From contig JAVCCJ010000075.1 of the NCBI GenBank assembly GCA_030765585.1, forward strand, positions 1 through 37,481: a DNA stretch of 37,481 nt, in the 5' to 3' direction. Shown here one piece after another: positions 24,545 through 34,316 of this stretch. Position 1 is the stretch's first letter, and every line of letters begins with the position of its first letter. The position numbers and the translations under genes were made by a program. The notes below the pieces were generated by a model that did no database searches, was not told where the DNA came from, and saw nothing but the letters and a program-made list of their open reading frames with translations. Source of the DNA: Candidatus Zapsychrus exili (GTDB lineage Bacteria; Omnitrophota; Gorgyraeia; Zapsychrales; Zapsychraceae).

Positions 24545-24569
24545 TAGTAATAACATATTAATATTACTA
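24545..24569 (+). repeat. AT-rich inverted repeat between the TPR gene and carA
   Basis: TAGTAATA (24545-24552) pairs with TATTACTA (24562-24569). There is no T tract after it. It lies in the very AT-rich first half of the 335 bp gap before carA, where I see no gene. Confidence 0.35.
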
Positions 24570-24606
24570 TTAAATAGAAGTCTATATATTGACTATAAAA
24601 TTGATA

Positions 24607-24634
24607 TTGACAAAATAGAACTTAATGATATATT
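24607..24634 (+). promoter_or_regulatory. Promoter for the carA-carB-purF-pyrG operon
   Basis: TTGACA (24607-24612), 16 bp, TATATT (24629-24634). The hexamers match the GSIII and nfnA leader promoters. A leader of about 175 nt to carA is implied. Confidence 0.75.
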
Positions 24635-24692
24635 GATGCAGGCAGCACAAGATAATTAAAAGCAGTAACTCCAATAAGGTTTTTTAAAAGCG

Positions 24693-24751
24693 TTTCTTGT
24701 AGCATTGAAGTTATAAGATTTATGCTAGCTACAAGAAATCTTTGTTTCTTT
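24693..24751 (+). promoter_or_regulatory. carA leader hairpin, possible attenuator
   Basis: A perfect 11 bp inverted repeat, TTTCTTGTAGC (24693-24703) with GCTACAAGAAA (24728-24738), is followed by the T-rich run TCTTTGTTTCTTT. An alternative inner pairing AGCAT/ATGCT competes near the apex. It could terminate transcription ahead of carA in response to pyrimidines or glutamine. The T run is interrupted, so efficiency is uncertain. It has no ANTAR-type hexaloop. Confidence 0.45.
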
Positions 24752-24815
24752 AAAAGAAATATTTTAGACTACGAAGCTTTCCTGCCCTAAAACCTTTATT
24801 TAAACAGAAAAATAG

Positions 24816-25916
24816 ATGAATAAAGCAATTTTATATTTAGAAGATGGGACCAGTTTTTGTGGTACCAGTCTCTCTACAAAGGGGACGAGTGCTGGTGAGG
24901 TCATATTTAATACCTCAATGACTGGTTATCAAGAAATCCTAACAGACCCTTCCTACGCAGGTCAGATCGTTGTAATGACTTATCCTTTGATAGGTAATTA
25001 TGGTGTAAACGAAGAAGACATAGAATCTCAAAAAGTACATGTTAAGGGTTTTGTTGTAAAAGAATTCTGCAGGAAACATTCCAATTACAGGGCAACCGCA
25101 AGCATCATAGATTATCTGGATAAGAACAATATAGTAGCAATTGAGGGAATAGATACTCGCGCTTTAACTCGTCATTTAAGAGAAGCTGGCGCAATGAAAG
25201 CAATTATATCTACAGAAGATTTTGATCCTAAAAGTTTAGCTAAAAAGTTAGAAAATGTTCCTTCAATGGAAGGAAGTGATTGGGTTAAACAGGTTTCTAC
25301 AAAAGAGAAATATGTTTGGCCAATGGATGGCAAAGAGGTTCTTTTTAAGGTTGCAGCAATTGATTGTGGAATCAAGTTTAATATATTAAGAATACTTGCA
25401 AGCTTGGGTTGTGAAGTGCATGTCTTTCCAGCAAAGTCTACTTATGATGAGATTATGGCAGTTGAACCCGACGGTCTTTTTGTTTCAAACGGACCAGGAG
25501 ATCCTGCAGCGATTGATTATGTAATTGAGAATATAAAAAAGTTTTTTGGAGTTATTCCAATTTTTGGAATCTGCCTAGGACACCAAATGATTGGTTTAGC
25601 CTTAGGAGGGAAAACTTACAAATTAAAATTTGGCCATCACGGAGCAAATCATCCTGTTAAGCATTTACTTGATAATAGAGTTTGTATAACATCACAAAAT
25701 CATGGATTTTGTGTAGACTTATCAAGCTTGAGCGAAGATGAAGTAGAGATGATAGATGTTAATCTTAATGACCAGACACTTGAAGGTGTCAGACATAAGA
25801 AATATCCAATACTTTCGTTTCAGCATCATCCTGAAGCTTCTCCTGGACCTCATGATGCGAAGTACTTGTTTAAATATTTTGTTGATATGATAAAAGAAAA
25901 GAAAGCTAAAAGTTAA
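24816..25916 (+). CDS. carA: Carbamoyl-phosphate synthase small (glutaminase) subunit
   Basis: The protein is 366 aa. An N-terminal CarA domain (about 1-150) is followed by a class I glutamine amidotransferase domain. The nucleophile is Cys253 in GICLGHQM, and the His-Glu pair is in [13 protein letters not shown] near the C-terminus. It releases ammonia from glutamine and channels it to CarB for carbamoyl phosphate, the precursor of pyrimidines and arginine. The carB start follows the carA stop by 2 bp. The start codon has only a weak Shine-Dalgarno. It is first in the operon behind the promoter at 24607. Confidence 0.97.
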   Translation: MNKAILYLEDGTSFCGTSLSTKGTSAGEVIFNTSMTGYQEILTDPSYAGQIVVMTYPLIGNYGVNEEDIESQKVHVKGFVVKEFCRKHSNYRATASIIDYLDKNNIVAIEGIDTRALTRHLREAGAMKAIISTEDFDPKSLAKKLENVPSMEGSDWVKQVSTKEKYVWPMDGKEVLFKVAAIDCGIKFNILRILASLGCEVHVFPAKSTYDEIMAVEPDGLFVSNGPGDPAAIDYVIENIKKFFGVIPIFGICLGHQMIGLALGGKTYKLKFGHHGANHPVKHLLDNRVCITSQNHGFCVDLSSLSEDEVEMIDVNLNDQTLEGVRHKKYPILSFQHHPEASPGPHDAKYLFKYFVDMIKEKKAKS

Positions 25917-25918
25917 AT

Positions 25919-28900
25919 ATGCCACGACGCAATGACATAAAAAAGATATTAATAATTGGATCAGGTCCAATAGTGATTGGCCAGGCTTGTGAATTTGATT
26001 ACTCTGGAACACAGGCTTGTAAAGCATTGAAAGAAGAGGGATACGAAGTAGTGCTCGTTAACTCTAATCCTGCAACAATTATGACTGATCCTGAGTTCGC
26101 GGATGCTACTTATATAGAACCAATAACTCCTGAATTTGTAGAATATATTATTGAAAAAGAAAGACCATGTGCTGTGCTTCTAACATTAGGTGGACAAACA
26201 GGGCTTAATGTTGCTATGCAGCTTTGTGAGAAAGGTGTTTTTGAGAAATATAATGTAGAGATGCTGGGTGCAAATTATGATGTTATTAAGAAAGCTGAAG
26301 ACAGAGAATGCTTTAAAGAGGCAATGCAAAAGATTGGTTTAGATTTACCAGAGAGTGCTTTTGCGCGGGATATGGAGCAAGCAAAGGTTGCTGCAGAACA
26401 GATAGGTTTCCCTCTAATTGTTCGCCCTAGCTATACATTGGGAGGTACTGGTGGCGGATTCGCACATAATATGGAAGAGTTTTTTGAGGTTGCTCGTCGG
26501 GGAATAGAAAGCAGTATGATAAATGAGATCTTAATTGAAGAGTCTATTGTCGGATGGAAAGAATATGAACTCGAGGTTATGAGAGATAATAAAGACAATG
26601 TTGTTATAGTTTGTTCTATTGAGAATCTTGATCCAATGGGAATTCACACCGGAGACAGTATTACAGTTGCACCTGCACAAACTTTAACTGATAAATGTTA
26701 TCAAAATATGCGAGATGCATCCCTTGCTATTATTCGTGAGATAGGAGTTGAAACAGGCGGATCAAATATTCAATTTGCAGTTAATCCCGCAAATGGACGA
26801 ATGATAGTTATTGAAATGAATCCACGAGTTTCTCGTAGCTCTGCTTTAGCATCTAAGGCAACAGGATTTCCAATTGCAAAATTCGCTGCAAAACTTGCTG
26901 TAGGGTATTCATTAGATGAGATTCAAAATGATATTACAAAAGAAACACCAGCATCATTTGAGCCAACGATAGATTATTGTGTTGTTAAGATACCGCGTTT
27001 TACATTTGAAAAGTTTCCAGAAGCAAAAGATATTTTAGGTGTTCAGATGAAATCCGTTGGAGAAACTATGGCAATCGGACGAACTTTTAAAGAGGCATTA
27101 CAAAAAGGATTGCGTGGTCTTGAAATAGGACATATTGGTTTTGATAATAAATTAGATTATAGAAAGATATCTGACGAGAAGATAAAATTAAGATTAGAAG
27201 AGCCAAATGCATCACGTATATTTTATGTTAAATATGCACTGCAAAAAGGATGGAGCATAGAGAAAATCTTTGATGCAACCAAGATAGATATTTGGTTTTT
27301 ATATCATATAGAGCAAATTTTAAAACTTGAGCATCAATTGATGGAAGAGTTTGAAAAGGACAAAGATATATCAATTGAGCTTTTAAGAAAAGCAAAAGAG
27401 TATGGTTTTAGCGATAGGCAATTAGCTCAAATAATGAGCAAGACTGAAGTTGAGGTAAGGCGCTTAAGAAAAGAAAAGGGTATTGTTGCTACTTTTAAAT
27501 TGGTAGATACATGCGCAGCCGAATTTGAAGCATATACGCCTTATTTTTATTCTACTTATGAAACAGAAGATGAAGCAGAAATACAAATTGCAAAGTTTGG
27601 CGAAGGTAAAAAAGGTTCTCGTCGCAAAGTTATGATTCTAGGTGGTGGACCAAATAGAATAGGCCAAGGTATTGAATTTGATTATTGTTGCTGTCATGCG
27701 TCTTTTGCATTAAAAGATATGGGTTTTGAAACCATTATGGTTAACTCAAACCCTGAGACAGTTTCAACAGATTATGATATTTCTGATAGGCTCTATTTCG
27801 AACCGCTTACTTTTGAAGATGTAATGAATATTGTTGATATTGAGAAACCTGACGGAGTAATTGTCCAATTTGGAGGACAAACATCACTTAATCTTGCACA
27901 TAGTTTACAAGAAGCAGGAGTTTCTATATTAGGGACAAGTGTCGCGTCTATTGATTTAGCTGAAAATAGAGATAAGTTTTCCAATGTAATTGAGAAGCTT
28001 GGACTTATGCAGCCACCTAATGGTTCCGCGCTTTCTACAGAAGATGCTATAAAGGTTGCAGAGCAAATAGGGTATCCAGTTCTAGTAAGACCGTCTTATG
28101 TTTTAGGTGGTCGCGCTATGAAAATTGTTTATGACAGAAAAGCAATCCTTTCTTTTATTGATGAGGCAAAAGAAGTATCAGGAGATCATCCGATACTTAT
28201 TGATAAATTTATTGAAGATGCAACGGAGGTTGACGTAGATTCTATAAGCGATGGAGAGAACGCGTTTGTTGCAGGTATTATGGAACATATTGAGAATGCT
28301 GGAATACATTCAGGGGATTCCGCGTGCGTTTTACCTCCTGCGACAATAGGGCAGGGAATGATAGATAAAATAAAAAAGGCTACAATAGAGATAGCAAACG
28401 AGCTTAATGTTATCGGTCTTATGAATATTCAGTTTGCGATTAAGGGAAGAAATTTATATATTTTAGAAGTCAACCCAAGAGCATCCCGTACGGTTCCGTT
28501 TGTAAGTAAGGCGACAGGCAAGCCCTTAGCTAAAATAGCATCGCAAATTATGGCTGGCAAAAAATTAGCAGATTTTAATTTATCTTATGATGATTTCGAG
28601 AAAATGCCGCATATATCAGTTAAAGAATCCGTTTTGCCTTTCTCAAAGTTTTCTGGAGTTGATATTGTTTTGGGCCCTGAGATGAAATCTACTGGTGAGG
28701 TTATGGGAATAGGCATGAGCTTTGGAGAGGCTTTTGCAAAGTCACAAATAAGCGCACATCAAAGCTTGCCTGAAGAAGGAAAAGTCTTCTTATCTGTTTG
28801 CGATGAAGACAAAAGAGTCTCTGTTTTAATTGCAAAGAAACTAAAAGACCTTGGATTTTCTGTTGTATCTACACCTGGAACAGCAAGAATTTTAAAATCT

Positions 28901-29206
28901 AATGATGTTGAAGTTGAGATTGTAAAGCGTTATAATCAAGGGGAAAATGACCCTACGAGCTTGATGTCTTTAATCAAAAAAGATGATATAGCATTAATTA
29001 TTAATACTCCTTCTGGAGAGAGTAGCCAGTATGATATGCGTTCTATTCGTGCTGCTGCGATTTTACATAATGTACCTTGCATTACAACTCTTCAAGGAGC
29101 ATGGGCAGCTATTAACGGAATAGAATCAAGAAAAACAAAAGAATATAAAGTGCGTTCCTTACAAGAATGTTACAAGATAAGCAGAGGTGAGTCATGTGCG
29201 GCATAA
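25919..29206 (+). CDS. carB: Carbamoyl-phosphate synthase large subunit
   Basis: The protein is 1095 aa, the normal size. Two homologous ATP-grasp synthetase halves are visible, starting at [21 protein letters not shown] and at [19 protein letters not shown], with an oligomerisation region between them. A C-terminal MGS-like allosteric domain (about 945-1095) contains [10 protein letters not shown]. It makes carbamoyl phosphate from bicarbonate, ammonia and two ATP. Its last 13 bp overlap the beginning of purF, with GAGGTGAG acting as the purF Shine-Dalgarno inside carB. The overlap implies translational coupling of pyrimidine and purine entry enzymes. Confidence 0.97.
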   Translation: MPRRNDIKKILIIGSGPIVIGQACEFDYSGTQACKALKEEGYEVVLVNSNPATIMTDPEFADATYIEPITPEFVEYIIEKERPCAVLLTLGGQTGLNVAMQLCEKGVFEKYNVEMLGANYDVIKKAEDRECFKEAMQKIGLDLPESAFARDMEQAKVAAEQIGFPLIVRPSYTLGGTGGGFAHNMEEFFEVARRGIESSMINEILIEESIVGWKEYELEVMRDNKDNVVIVCSIENLDPMGIHTGDSITVAPAQTLTDKCYQNMRDASLAIIREIGVETGGSNIQFAVNPANGRMIVIEMNPRVSRSSALASKATGFPIAKFAAKLAVGYSLDEIQNDITKETPASFEPTIDYCVVKIPRFTFEKFPEAKDILGVQMKSVGETMAIGRTFKEALQKGLRGLEIGHIGFDNKLDYRKISDEKIKLRLEEPNASRIFYVKYALQKGWSIEKIFDATKIDIWFLYHIEQILKLEHQLMEEFEKDKDISIELLRKAKEYGFSDRQLAQIMSKTEVEVRRLRKEKGIVATFKLVDTCAAEFEAYTPYFYSTYETEDEAEIQIAKFGEGKKGSRRKVMILGGGPNRIGQGIEFDYCCCHASFALKDMGFETIMVNSNPETVSTDYDISDRLYFEPLTFEDVMNIVDIEKPDGVIVQFGGQTSLNLAHSLQEAGVSILGTSVASIDLAENRDKFSNVIEKLGLMQPPNGSALSTEDAIKVAEQIGYPVLVRPSYVLGGRAMKIVYDRKAILSFIDEAKEVSGDHPILIDKFIEDATEVDVDSISDGENAFVAGIMEHIENAGIHSGDSACVLPPATIGQGMIDKIKKATIEIANELNVIGLMNIQFAIKGRNLYILEVNPRASRTVPFVSKATGKPLAKIASQIMAGKKLADFNLSYDDFEKMPHISVKESVLPFSKFSGVDIVLGPEMKSTGEVMGIGMSFGEAFAKSQISAHQSLPEEGKVFLSVCDEDKRVSVLIAKKLKDLGFSVVSTPGTARILKSNDVEVEIVKRYNQGENDPTSLMSLIKKDDIALIINTPSGESSQYDMRSIRAAAILHNVPCITTLQGAWAAINGIESRKTKEYKVRSLQECYKISRGESCAA

Positions 29207-30569
29207 TAGGTGTATCGCAAAATGAAAATGCAGCTAAGATTGTTTTTTAGGACTGTATTCTTTGCAACACAGAGGTGAAGAATCCGCAGGTATTGCATCT
29301 TACGATGGAAAGGAAATATATCTTGAGAAAGAAAAAGGCTTAGTTGCTGATGCATTTGATGAAAGAAAAGTTGAAAGCTTAAAAGGTAATGTTGCAATAG
29401 GACATTGCAGATATTCTACAACTGGTTCTAGTAATTATAAAAATATCCAACCATTTTTAGTAACTCATAGAGGAACTCCAATAGCTGTTGCTCATAATGG
29501 TAATTTAACAAATACAGAAGAGCTTTATAGAAAGCTTGAGAATGAAGGATCAATATTTCAGACATCAATGGATTCAGAAGTTATTATTCATTTGCTTGCA
29601 AGAACGAAAAATGGAGATTTGAAGAAGTGGTTTGTAAATGTGTTATCTCAGCTTGAAGGTGCATTTTCTTTGATATTTCTAGTCGGAGATACTATTATTG
29701 GAGCTCGTGATTCACACGGTTTTAGACCTTTATGTTTAGGTAAGCTAGATGGTAAATATGTTTTAGCGTCTGAAAGCTGTTCTCTTGATTTAATTAAGGC
29801 AGAGTTTGTTCGCGAAATTGAATCAGGAGAAATTGTTCTTATAAATGGTGATAAAATAGAATCTGTGTATCTTCCGGGAGCTAATGAAGCTAAAAAATGT
29901 CAGTGCATATTTGAAGAAATTTATTTTGCTCGTCCAGATAGTGATATATTTGGAGATAATGTTTACGAAGTAAGAAAAAGATTAGGCGCACAACTTGCAA
30001 AAGAGCATCCTGTTGATGCAGACTTTGTTATGTCTATACCTGATTCAGGTAATTATGCTGCAACAGGTTTTGCTCAAGAACTTGGCATGCCGCTTGAGGT
30101 TGGTATTATACGAAATCATTACATTGGAAGAACTTTTATACAACCGTCGCAGTTTTTAAGAGATTTTAGAGTAAGGGTTAAATTAAACCCGATACAAAGC
30201 GTACTTAAGGGAAAGAAAGTTATTGTAGTTGAAGACTCTATTGTTCGCGGTACGACTTCAAAAAGTCGTATTGAAGAGCTTCGGCGTGCAGGAGCAAAAG
30301 AAATTCATATGAGAATAAGTTGCCCTCCTATAATTTCACCTTGTTTTTATGGTATTGATTTTCCTAGCAAGAAAGAATTAATCGCTGCGAATAATTCAGT
30401 TGCTGAGATAGCAAAGTTTATTGAAGTGGATTCGTTAGAATATTTAAGTTTAGAAGGAATGATGTCAGTCTTTAAAGAACCTACAAAATTTTGTGATGCA
30501 TGTTTTTCAGGAAATTATCCAGTTAATGTTCCAGCGAATAAAAGTAAATATCTATTAGAAGGGAAGTAA
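29194..30569 (+). CDS. purF: Amidophosphoribosyltransferase, interrupted by a -1 frameshift after codon 18
   Basis: The start ATG (29194) gives MCGIIGV with the catalytic Cys2, then reaches TAG at 29248-29250 after 18 codons. Shifting -1 within the six T at 29243-29248 continues as [18 protein letters not shown] and stays open to 30569, giving about 458 aa, the usual PurF length. PurF commits PRPP to purine synthesis using glutamine. Seen are the Ntn glutaminase domain, the PRPP motif [11 protein letters not shown], and Cys in [22 protein letters not shown] and [11 protein letters not shown] that match the [4Fe-4S] ligands of Bacillus-type PurF. A TTG start at 29262 would lose the catalytic Cys. 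The shift may be an assembly error, a true mutation or programmed frameshifting. Confidence 0.88.
29242..29250 (+). other. Frameshift site in purF (T6 run followed by in-frame TAG)
   Basis: In frame 0 the codons read GTT TTT TAG. One base back, the UUU-decoding tRNA can re-pair perfectly and the next codon becomes TTA, restoring the PurF frame. One extra T would have the same effect. This is the only disruption in the gene. Confidence 0.85.
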
Positions 30570-30571
30570 GT

Positions 30572-32179
30572 ATGGCAAAATTTATTTTTGTAACAGGAGG
30601 AGTTGTTTCTAGTTTAGGAAAAGGTATTGCTGCAGCATCAATTGGAAAGCTTTTAGAGGCTCGTGGAATTCGTATAGCTATGATTAAATGTGATCCGTAT
30701 CTTAATGTTGATCCTGGGACAATGAGTCCTTTTCAGCATGGAGAGGTTTATGTTACAGATGATGGAGCAGAGACGGATTTAGATTTAGGGCATTATGAAA
30801 GATTTACAAATTCTCCAATTAACCAAGATAGTAATATTACAACAGGCAAGATTTATTATTCCGTTATTACCAAAGAAAGACGCGGAGATTATTTGGGCAA
30901 GACAGTTCAAATCATTCCTCACATTACAGATGAGATTAAGAAAAATATAAAGAAAGTTCCTAGGTCAAGCGATGTTGATGTGGTTATTATTGAGGTTGGA
31001 GGGACGATAGGAGATATCGAAAGCTTGCCTTTTTTGGAGGCCATTAGACAGCTTCGTTGGGAATTAGGTGAACATTACGCATTAAATGTTCATGTTACTT
31101 TGTTGCCTTATATAAAGTCCGCAGGAGAGCAAAAAACTAAACCAACTCAACATAGCGTAGGACGCCTCCGCGAAATTGGCATTACTCCAGATATTTTATT
31201 GTGTAGAACAGAGAGGCGTATGACTAAAGAGCAAAGAGATAAAATATCTTTGTTTTGTAATGTTGATAGAGAAGCTGTTATTGAAGCTGCAGATGTAAAA
31301 CATATTTATGAGGTGCCACTTGCTCTTAAGAAAGAGGGACTGGATAATCTTATTTTGAAGAAACTAAATATTAAGAAAGAAGACAAAGATCTAACAGCCT
31401 GGAGAGATTTAGTTGTAAATAGATTAAAGAGTCCGGAGAAAGAAGTAACTATTTGTGTGGTGGGAAAATATATTGCGCTTCAAGATGCTTATAAATCTAT
31501 TTATGAGGCTTTGGTGCATGGTGGCATTGCTAACAAAGCGAAAGTTAATATTATAAGAATAGATTCAGAGCAATTAGAAAAAGAAGATGTTAATAAAAAA
31601 TTAAAAGATGCAGATGGAATTCTTATACCAGGAGGGTTTGGAGATAGAGGGATAGAAGGCAAAATAAAAGCCGTTCGTTATGCGAGAGAAAATAGTATTC
31701 CTTATTTTGGTATTTGTTTAGGCATGCAAGTAGCAACCATTGAATTTGCTAGAAACGTTTGTAAATTAAAACAATGTAATTCAACAGAATTTGATAAAGA
31801 TGCAAAGAATCCAGTTATATCTTTGTTAGAGGAGCAAAAAAGTGTTAAGAATCTTGGGGCATCTATGCGATTGGGAGCGTATCCTTGCAAGATCTCTAAG
31901 AAGTCTTTAAGTTTTAAAGCTTATAAAAAAGAAAATATTTCTGAGAGACATCGTCATAGATATGAATTTAATAACAAATATAAGAAATCTTTTGAGAAAA
32001 ATGGTATGGTTTTTGCTGGTATAAATGCTACTCAGTCATTAGTTGAAATAATAGAGCTAAAGGGTAATCCTTGGTTTGTTGGTTGCCAGTTTCATCCAGA
32101 GTTTAAGTCTAAGCCAGATCGTGCGCATCCTTTATTTAAAAATTTTATTGCTGCAGCATTAACTAATTCTAAGAAATAG
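30572..32179 (+). CDS. pyrG: CTP synthase
   Basis: The protein is 535 aa. An N-terminal amidoligase domain opens with [13 protein letters not shown] (6-18, P-loop) and contains the UTP/Mg region [18 protein letters not shown]. The C-terminal class I glutaminase domain has Cys382 in GICLGMQ and the His-Glu pair in [10 protein letters not shown]. It converts UTP to CTP with ATP and glutamine. The start is 2 bp after the purF stop with GAAGGGAAG upstream, so it is co-translated with that gene. It is the last protein gene of the carAB-purF-pyrG run, and tRNA-Leu follows 14 bp after its stop. Confidence 0.97.
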   Translation: MAKFIFVTGGVVSSLGKGIAAASIGKLLEARGIRIAMIKCDPYLNVDPGTMSPFQHGEVYVTDDGAETDLDLGHYERFTNSPINQDSNITTGKIYYSVITKERRGDYLGKTVQIIPHITDEIKKNIKKVPRSSDVDVVIIEVGGTIGDIESLPFLEAIRQLRWELGEHYALNVHVTLLPYIKSAGEQKTKPTQHSVGRLREIGITPDILLCRTERRMTKEQRDKISLFCNVDREAVIEAADVKHIYEVPLALKKEGLDNLILKKLNIKKEDKDLTAWRDLVVNRLKSPEKEVTICVVGKYIALQDAYKSIYEALVHGGIANKAKVNIIRIDSEQLEKEDVNKKLKDADGILIPGGFGDRGIEGKIKAVRYARENSIPYFGICLGMQVATIEFARNVCKLKQCNSTEFDKDAKNPVISLLEEQKSVKNLGASMRLGAYPCKISKKSLSFKAYKKENISERHRHRYEFNNKYKKSFEKNGMVFAGINATQSLVEIIELKGNPWFVGCQFHPEFKSKPDRAHPLFKNFIAAALTNSKK

Positions 32180-32193
32180 TAGAAACGTTTTGC

Positions 32194-32274
32194 GCGCGGG
32201 TGGCGAAATGGTAGACGCGCATGCTTGAGGGGCATGTGAGGAGACTCATGTGGGTTCAAGTCCCACCTCGCGCA
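32194..32274 (+). tRNA. tRNA-Leu(GAG)
   Basis: The acceptor GCGCGGG (32194-32200) pairs with CTCGCGC (32267-32273), and the discriminator is A. The anticodon stem CATGC/GCATG encloses TTGAGGG, giving anticodon GAG. A long variable arm (class II) is followed by the T arm GTGGG/CCCAC with loop TTCAAGT. CCA is not encoded. It sits between pyrG and rpe on the same strand and is probably excised from a common transcript. Confidence 0.95.
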
Positions 32275-32318
32275 CTATATTTTGATGTTTATTTTAATAA
32301 TTTAGAAAGGCAGATATT

Positions 32319-33026
32319 ATGAATAAAAATATTCAAGTAAGTGTAAGCATATTGTGTGCAGATTTTGCTAATTTGAGCGATGAGATAAAGAAATGTGAAG
32401 ATGCTGGGGCAGATATGATTCATGTAGATGTGATGGATGGTCATTTTGTTCCTGTTATAACTGTTGGACAGCTTATAGTTGAGGCTGTTCGTCCTTTGAC
32501 AAAGTTGCCAATTGAATCTCATTTAATGGTTCAAGACCCAAGTTCTCATATTGACCATTTTCTTAATGCTGGAAGTGATATTATATCTGTACATGCTGAA
32601 TGTTATGGGGCTTTAAAAAAAGAGTGCAGCGGTTATTGGGAATTTCCTAAAGAAGTAGATTCTATTGATGCTGAGTTAATTAAGAAAGATATAGCAAAAA
32701 TTAAAAGTGCTGGGAAAAAGGCTCACATAGTTGTTAATCCTGGGACACCACTTTGTTTTGACTCGGTTTTGGATGATTTGGATGGAGTGTTGGTTATGTC
32801 AGTTAATCCAGGCTTTGCTAAGCAGAAATTTATGCCGGTTGCGCTTTCTAAGATAAAGGATTTGAGAGCTAAATTTGATGGCGACATAGCTGTTGATGGA
32901 GGAGTCAATGGTCAGACAGCACCAGAAGCTGTTAAGGCTGGCGCAAATATACTTGCAACAGCTAGTTATTTCTTTGGTTCTGATGATCCTAAGGTAGCAG
33001 TTGATTATTTAAAGAAATTGGGATAA
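32319..33026 (+). CDS. rpe: Ribulose-phosphate 3-epimerase
   Basis: The protein is 235 aa and interconverts ribulose 5-phosphate and xylulose 5-phosphate (pentose phosphate pathway). The TIM-barrel family motifs are present: SVSILCADFANL near the N-terminus, HVDVMDGHFVP (35-45), SVNPGFAKQKF, and the phosphate-binding DGGVNGQTAPEAV. It is about 15-20 residues longer than most Rpe proteins because of an insert around ECYGALKKECSGYWEFPKEV. The start has AAAGG 7 bp upstream. It supplies ribose phosphate for the nucleotide genes upstream. No promoter of its own is obvious, so it probably shares the pyrG-tRNA transcript. Confidence 0.93.
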   Translation: MNKNIQVSVSILCADFANLSDEIKKCEDAGADMIHVDVMDGHFVPVITVGQLIVEAVRPLTKLPIESHLMVQDPSSHIDHFLNAGSDIISVHAECYGALKKECSGYWEFPKEVDSIDAELIKKDIAKIKSAGKKAHIVVNPGTPLCFDSVLDDLDGVLVMSVNPGFAKQKFMPVALSKIKDLRAKFDGDIAVDGGVNGQTAPEAVKAGANILATASYFFGSDDPKVAVDYLKKLG

Positions 33027-33037
33027 AAGACGTTATG

Positions 33038-33066
33038 TTGCCCATATCTTTTTATTATGTTATATT
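33038..33066 (+). promoter_or_regulatory. Promoter for the pilin-like gene
   Basis: TTGCCC (33038-33043), 17 bp, TATATT (33061-33066), 38 bp upstream of the start codon at 33104. Confidence 0.6.
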
Positions 33067-33103
33067 TTATATATAGGTATTAATTAACTGTTTGGAGATA
33101 GAA

Positions 33104-33313
33104 ATGTTAAAGAAAATAAGTATTAAATGTAGAGAAAATAAAGCACAAGCGGCGGTTACATATTTGATTCTTTTGGCTGTGGTTCTTGCGATTACATTGG
33201 TAGGATTAAATACTTATGTAAATAGAACAAGGTCGGCATCAAATGTTTATTTTGATAAAACTGCAGAAGGCATTATGGGAAAGCCACATCCTGATGCAAC
33301 ACCATCTCAATAG
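33104..33313 (+). CDS. Small pilin-like protein with class III signal peptide
   Basis: The protein is 69 aa. A short basic N-terminus leads to KAQAAVTY (13-20), which fits the class III prepilin pattern (cleavage before Gln). One hydrophobic helix (about 20-36) is followed by a short polar tail. It resembles Flp/TadE-type or archaeal class III-signal pilins, but no pilus assembly gene is nearby, so its role is open. The start at ATG 33104 is chosen because TGGAGA lies 5 bp upstream. An in-frame TTG at 33092 would place that Shine-Dalgarno inside the gene. Its own promoter precedes it. Confidence 0.72.
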   Translation: MLKKISIKCRENKAQAAVTYLILLAVVLAITLVGLNTYVNRTRSASNVYFDKTAEGIMGKPHPDATPSQ

Positions 33314-33367
33314 AGCTAAAATCTAATCCATTAGGCCCTATAAATTAATTAATAAAATAATAATATT

Positions 33368-34297
33368 TTAATTTGTTCTTTTGTCTCGGACGAAATTGCT
33401 TCCTTCTGTGCCTTTTGCAAACTTCTTCAGTTCTGCAGCAATCTCTCCAACTTGGGCTACGTGAGTAATGTTTTGTCGGGCAGCACTTACAATACCTATT
33501 GATATAGACAACAAGCCAAATTTTTGTTCGTTGCCTTGGCGGTCTTTTGAAATGATAAATCCATTTTTGTTATCTTCCTCGCTATAAAAAGAAGGAGTTT
33601 TCTCATCGAAATCTTCAATTACTTTTTGGCATATTTCGTCTATTCTATCGTCGTTTGCAACAAATACAAAATCGTCACCACCAATATGTCCTACGAAGGT
33701 GTCTGATCCACATACTTGACGAGCACATTTTATAAGAGATCTGGCGGTTTCTTTTAATACCTCATCGCCTTTTTCAAAGCCGTATTTGTCATTATATGCT
33801 TTAAATTTATCAAGGTCAGCGTATCCAACAGCAAAAGGTGTTTTGTCTTCTAATTGCTTTATCATTTCTTCCATTATAGATGTGTTGCCTGGAAGATGTG
33901 TCAAAGGACTAGCATCAAGACTACGTACAGTTCTTCTTAGTATCATTTTAATTCTAGCTAATAGTTCGTCAGGGGAGAATGGTTTTACTATATAGTCATC
34001 TACCCCAGCTTCAATACCACCTATACGATCTTTTACTTCGCCTTTTCCTGTTAACATAATTACGGGTATATGCTGAAGAAGAACGTCTCTTTTAAGTGCT
34101 TTGCAAAATTCTCTCCCATTCATTATGGGCATCGTATAATCGCATATTATAAGATCTGGAAAATGTTGGTGTACAAGATTTAGGCCTTCTTGTCCATTAC
34201 CTGCTTGAAATACATCATAATGTTCCGATAGAGTTAGATCTAAAACATCTAAAATATCAGGGTCGTCGTCTACTGTTATAATTCTTTCTCTTTTCAC
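33368..34297 (-). CDS. Response regulator with GGDEF-family output domain
   Basis: The protein is 309 aa. The receiver domain (about 4-122) has acidic residues Asp10-Asp12, phospho-acceptor Asp53, Thr83 and Lys105. The GGDEF domain (about 130-305) contains YADLDKFKAYNDKYG and the signature GGDDF (206-210). The fourth signature residue is Asp where active cyclases usually have Glu. There is no R-x-x-D inhibitory site upstream of it. Diguanylate cyclase activity is therefore possible but not certain; a degenerate c-di-GMP or GTP effector role is the alternative. It is the last gene of a - strand operon, 19 bp after the histidine kinase gene. Confidence 0.88.
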   Translation of the reverse strand: MKRERIITVDDDPDILDVLDLTLSEHYDVFQAGNGQEGLNLVHQHFPDLIICDYTMPIMNGREFCKALKRDVLLQHIPVIMLTGKGEVKDRIGGIEAGVDDYIVKPFSPDELLARIKMILRRTVRSLDASPLTHLPGNTSIMEEMIKQLEDKTPFAVGYADLDKFKAYNDKYGFEKGDEVLKETARSLIKCARQVCGSDTFVGHIGGDDFVFVANDDRIDEICQKVIEDFDEKTPSFYSEEDNKNGFIISKDRQGNEQKFGLLSISIGIVSAARQNITHVAQVGEIAAELKKFAKGTEGSNFVRDKRTN

Positions 34298-34316
34298 GTG
34301 TATATTCCTTTGATTC

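Noticed and set aside
24655-24668. AAAGCA in the carA leader, identical to the H4 loop
   Set aside because: The flanking bases do not form a closing stem (A-G clash next to the loop), so it is not an ANTAR-type hairpin.
29262-30569. PurF starting at TTG 29262
   Set aside because: This form lacks the N-terminal catalytic Cys and has no ribosome binding site. MCGIIGV upstream, with a good Shine-Dalgarno, is clearly the true N-terminus.
33092-33103. TTG start for the pilin-like protein
   Set aside because: This start would contain the Shine-Dalgarno TGGAGA; the ATG at 33104 is correctly spaced from it.
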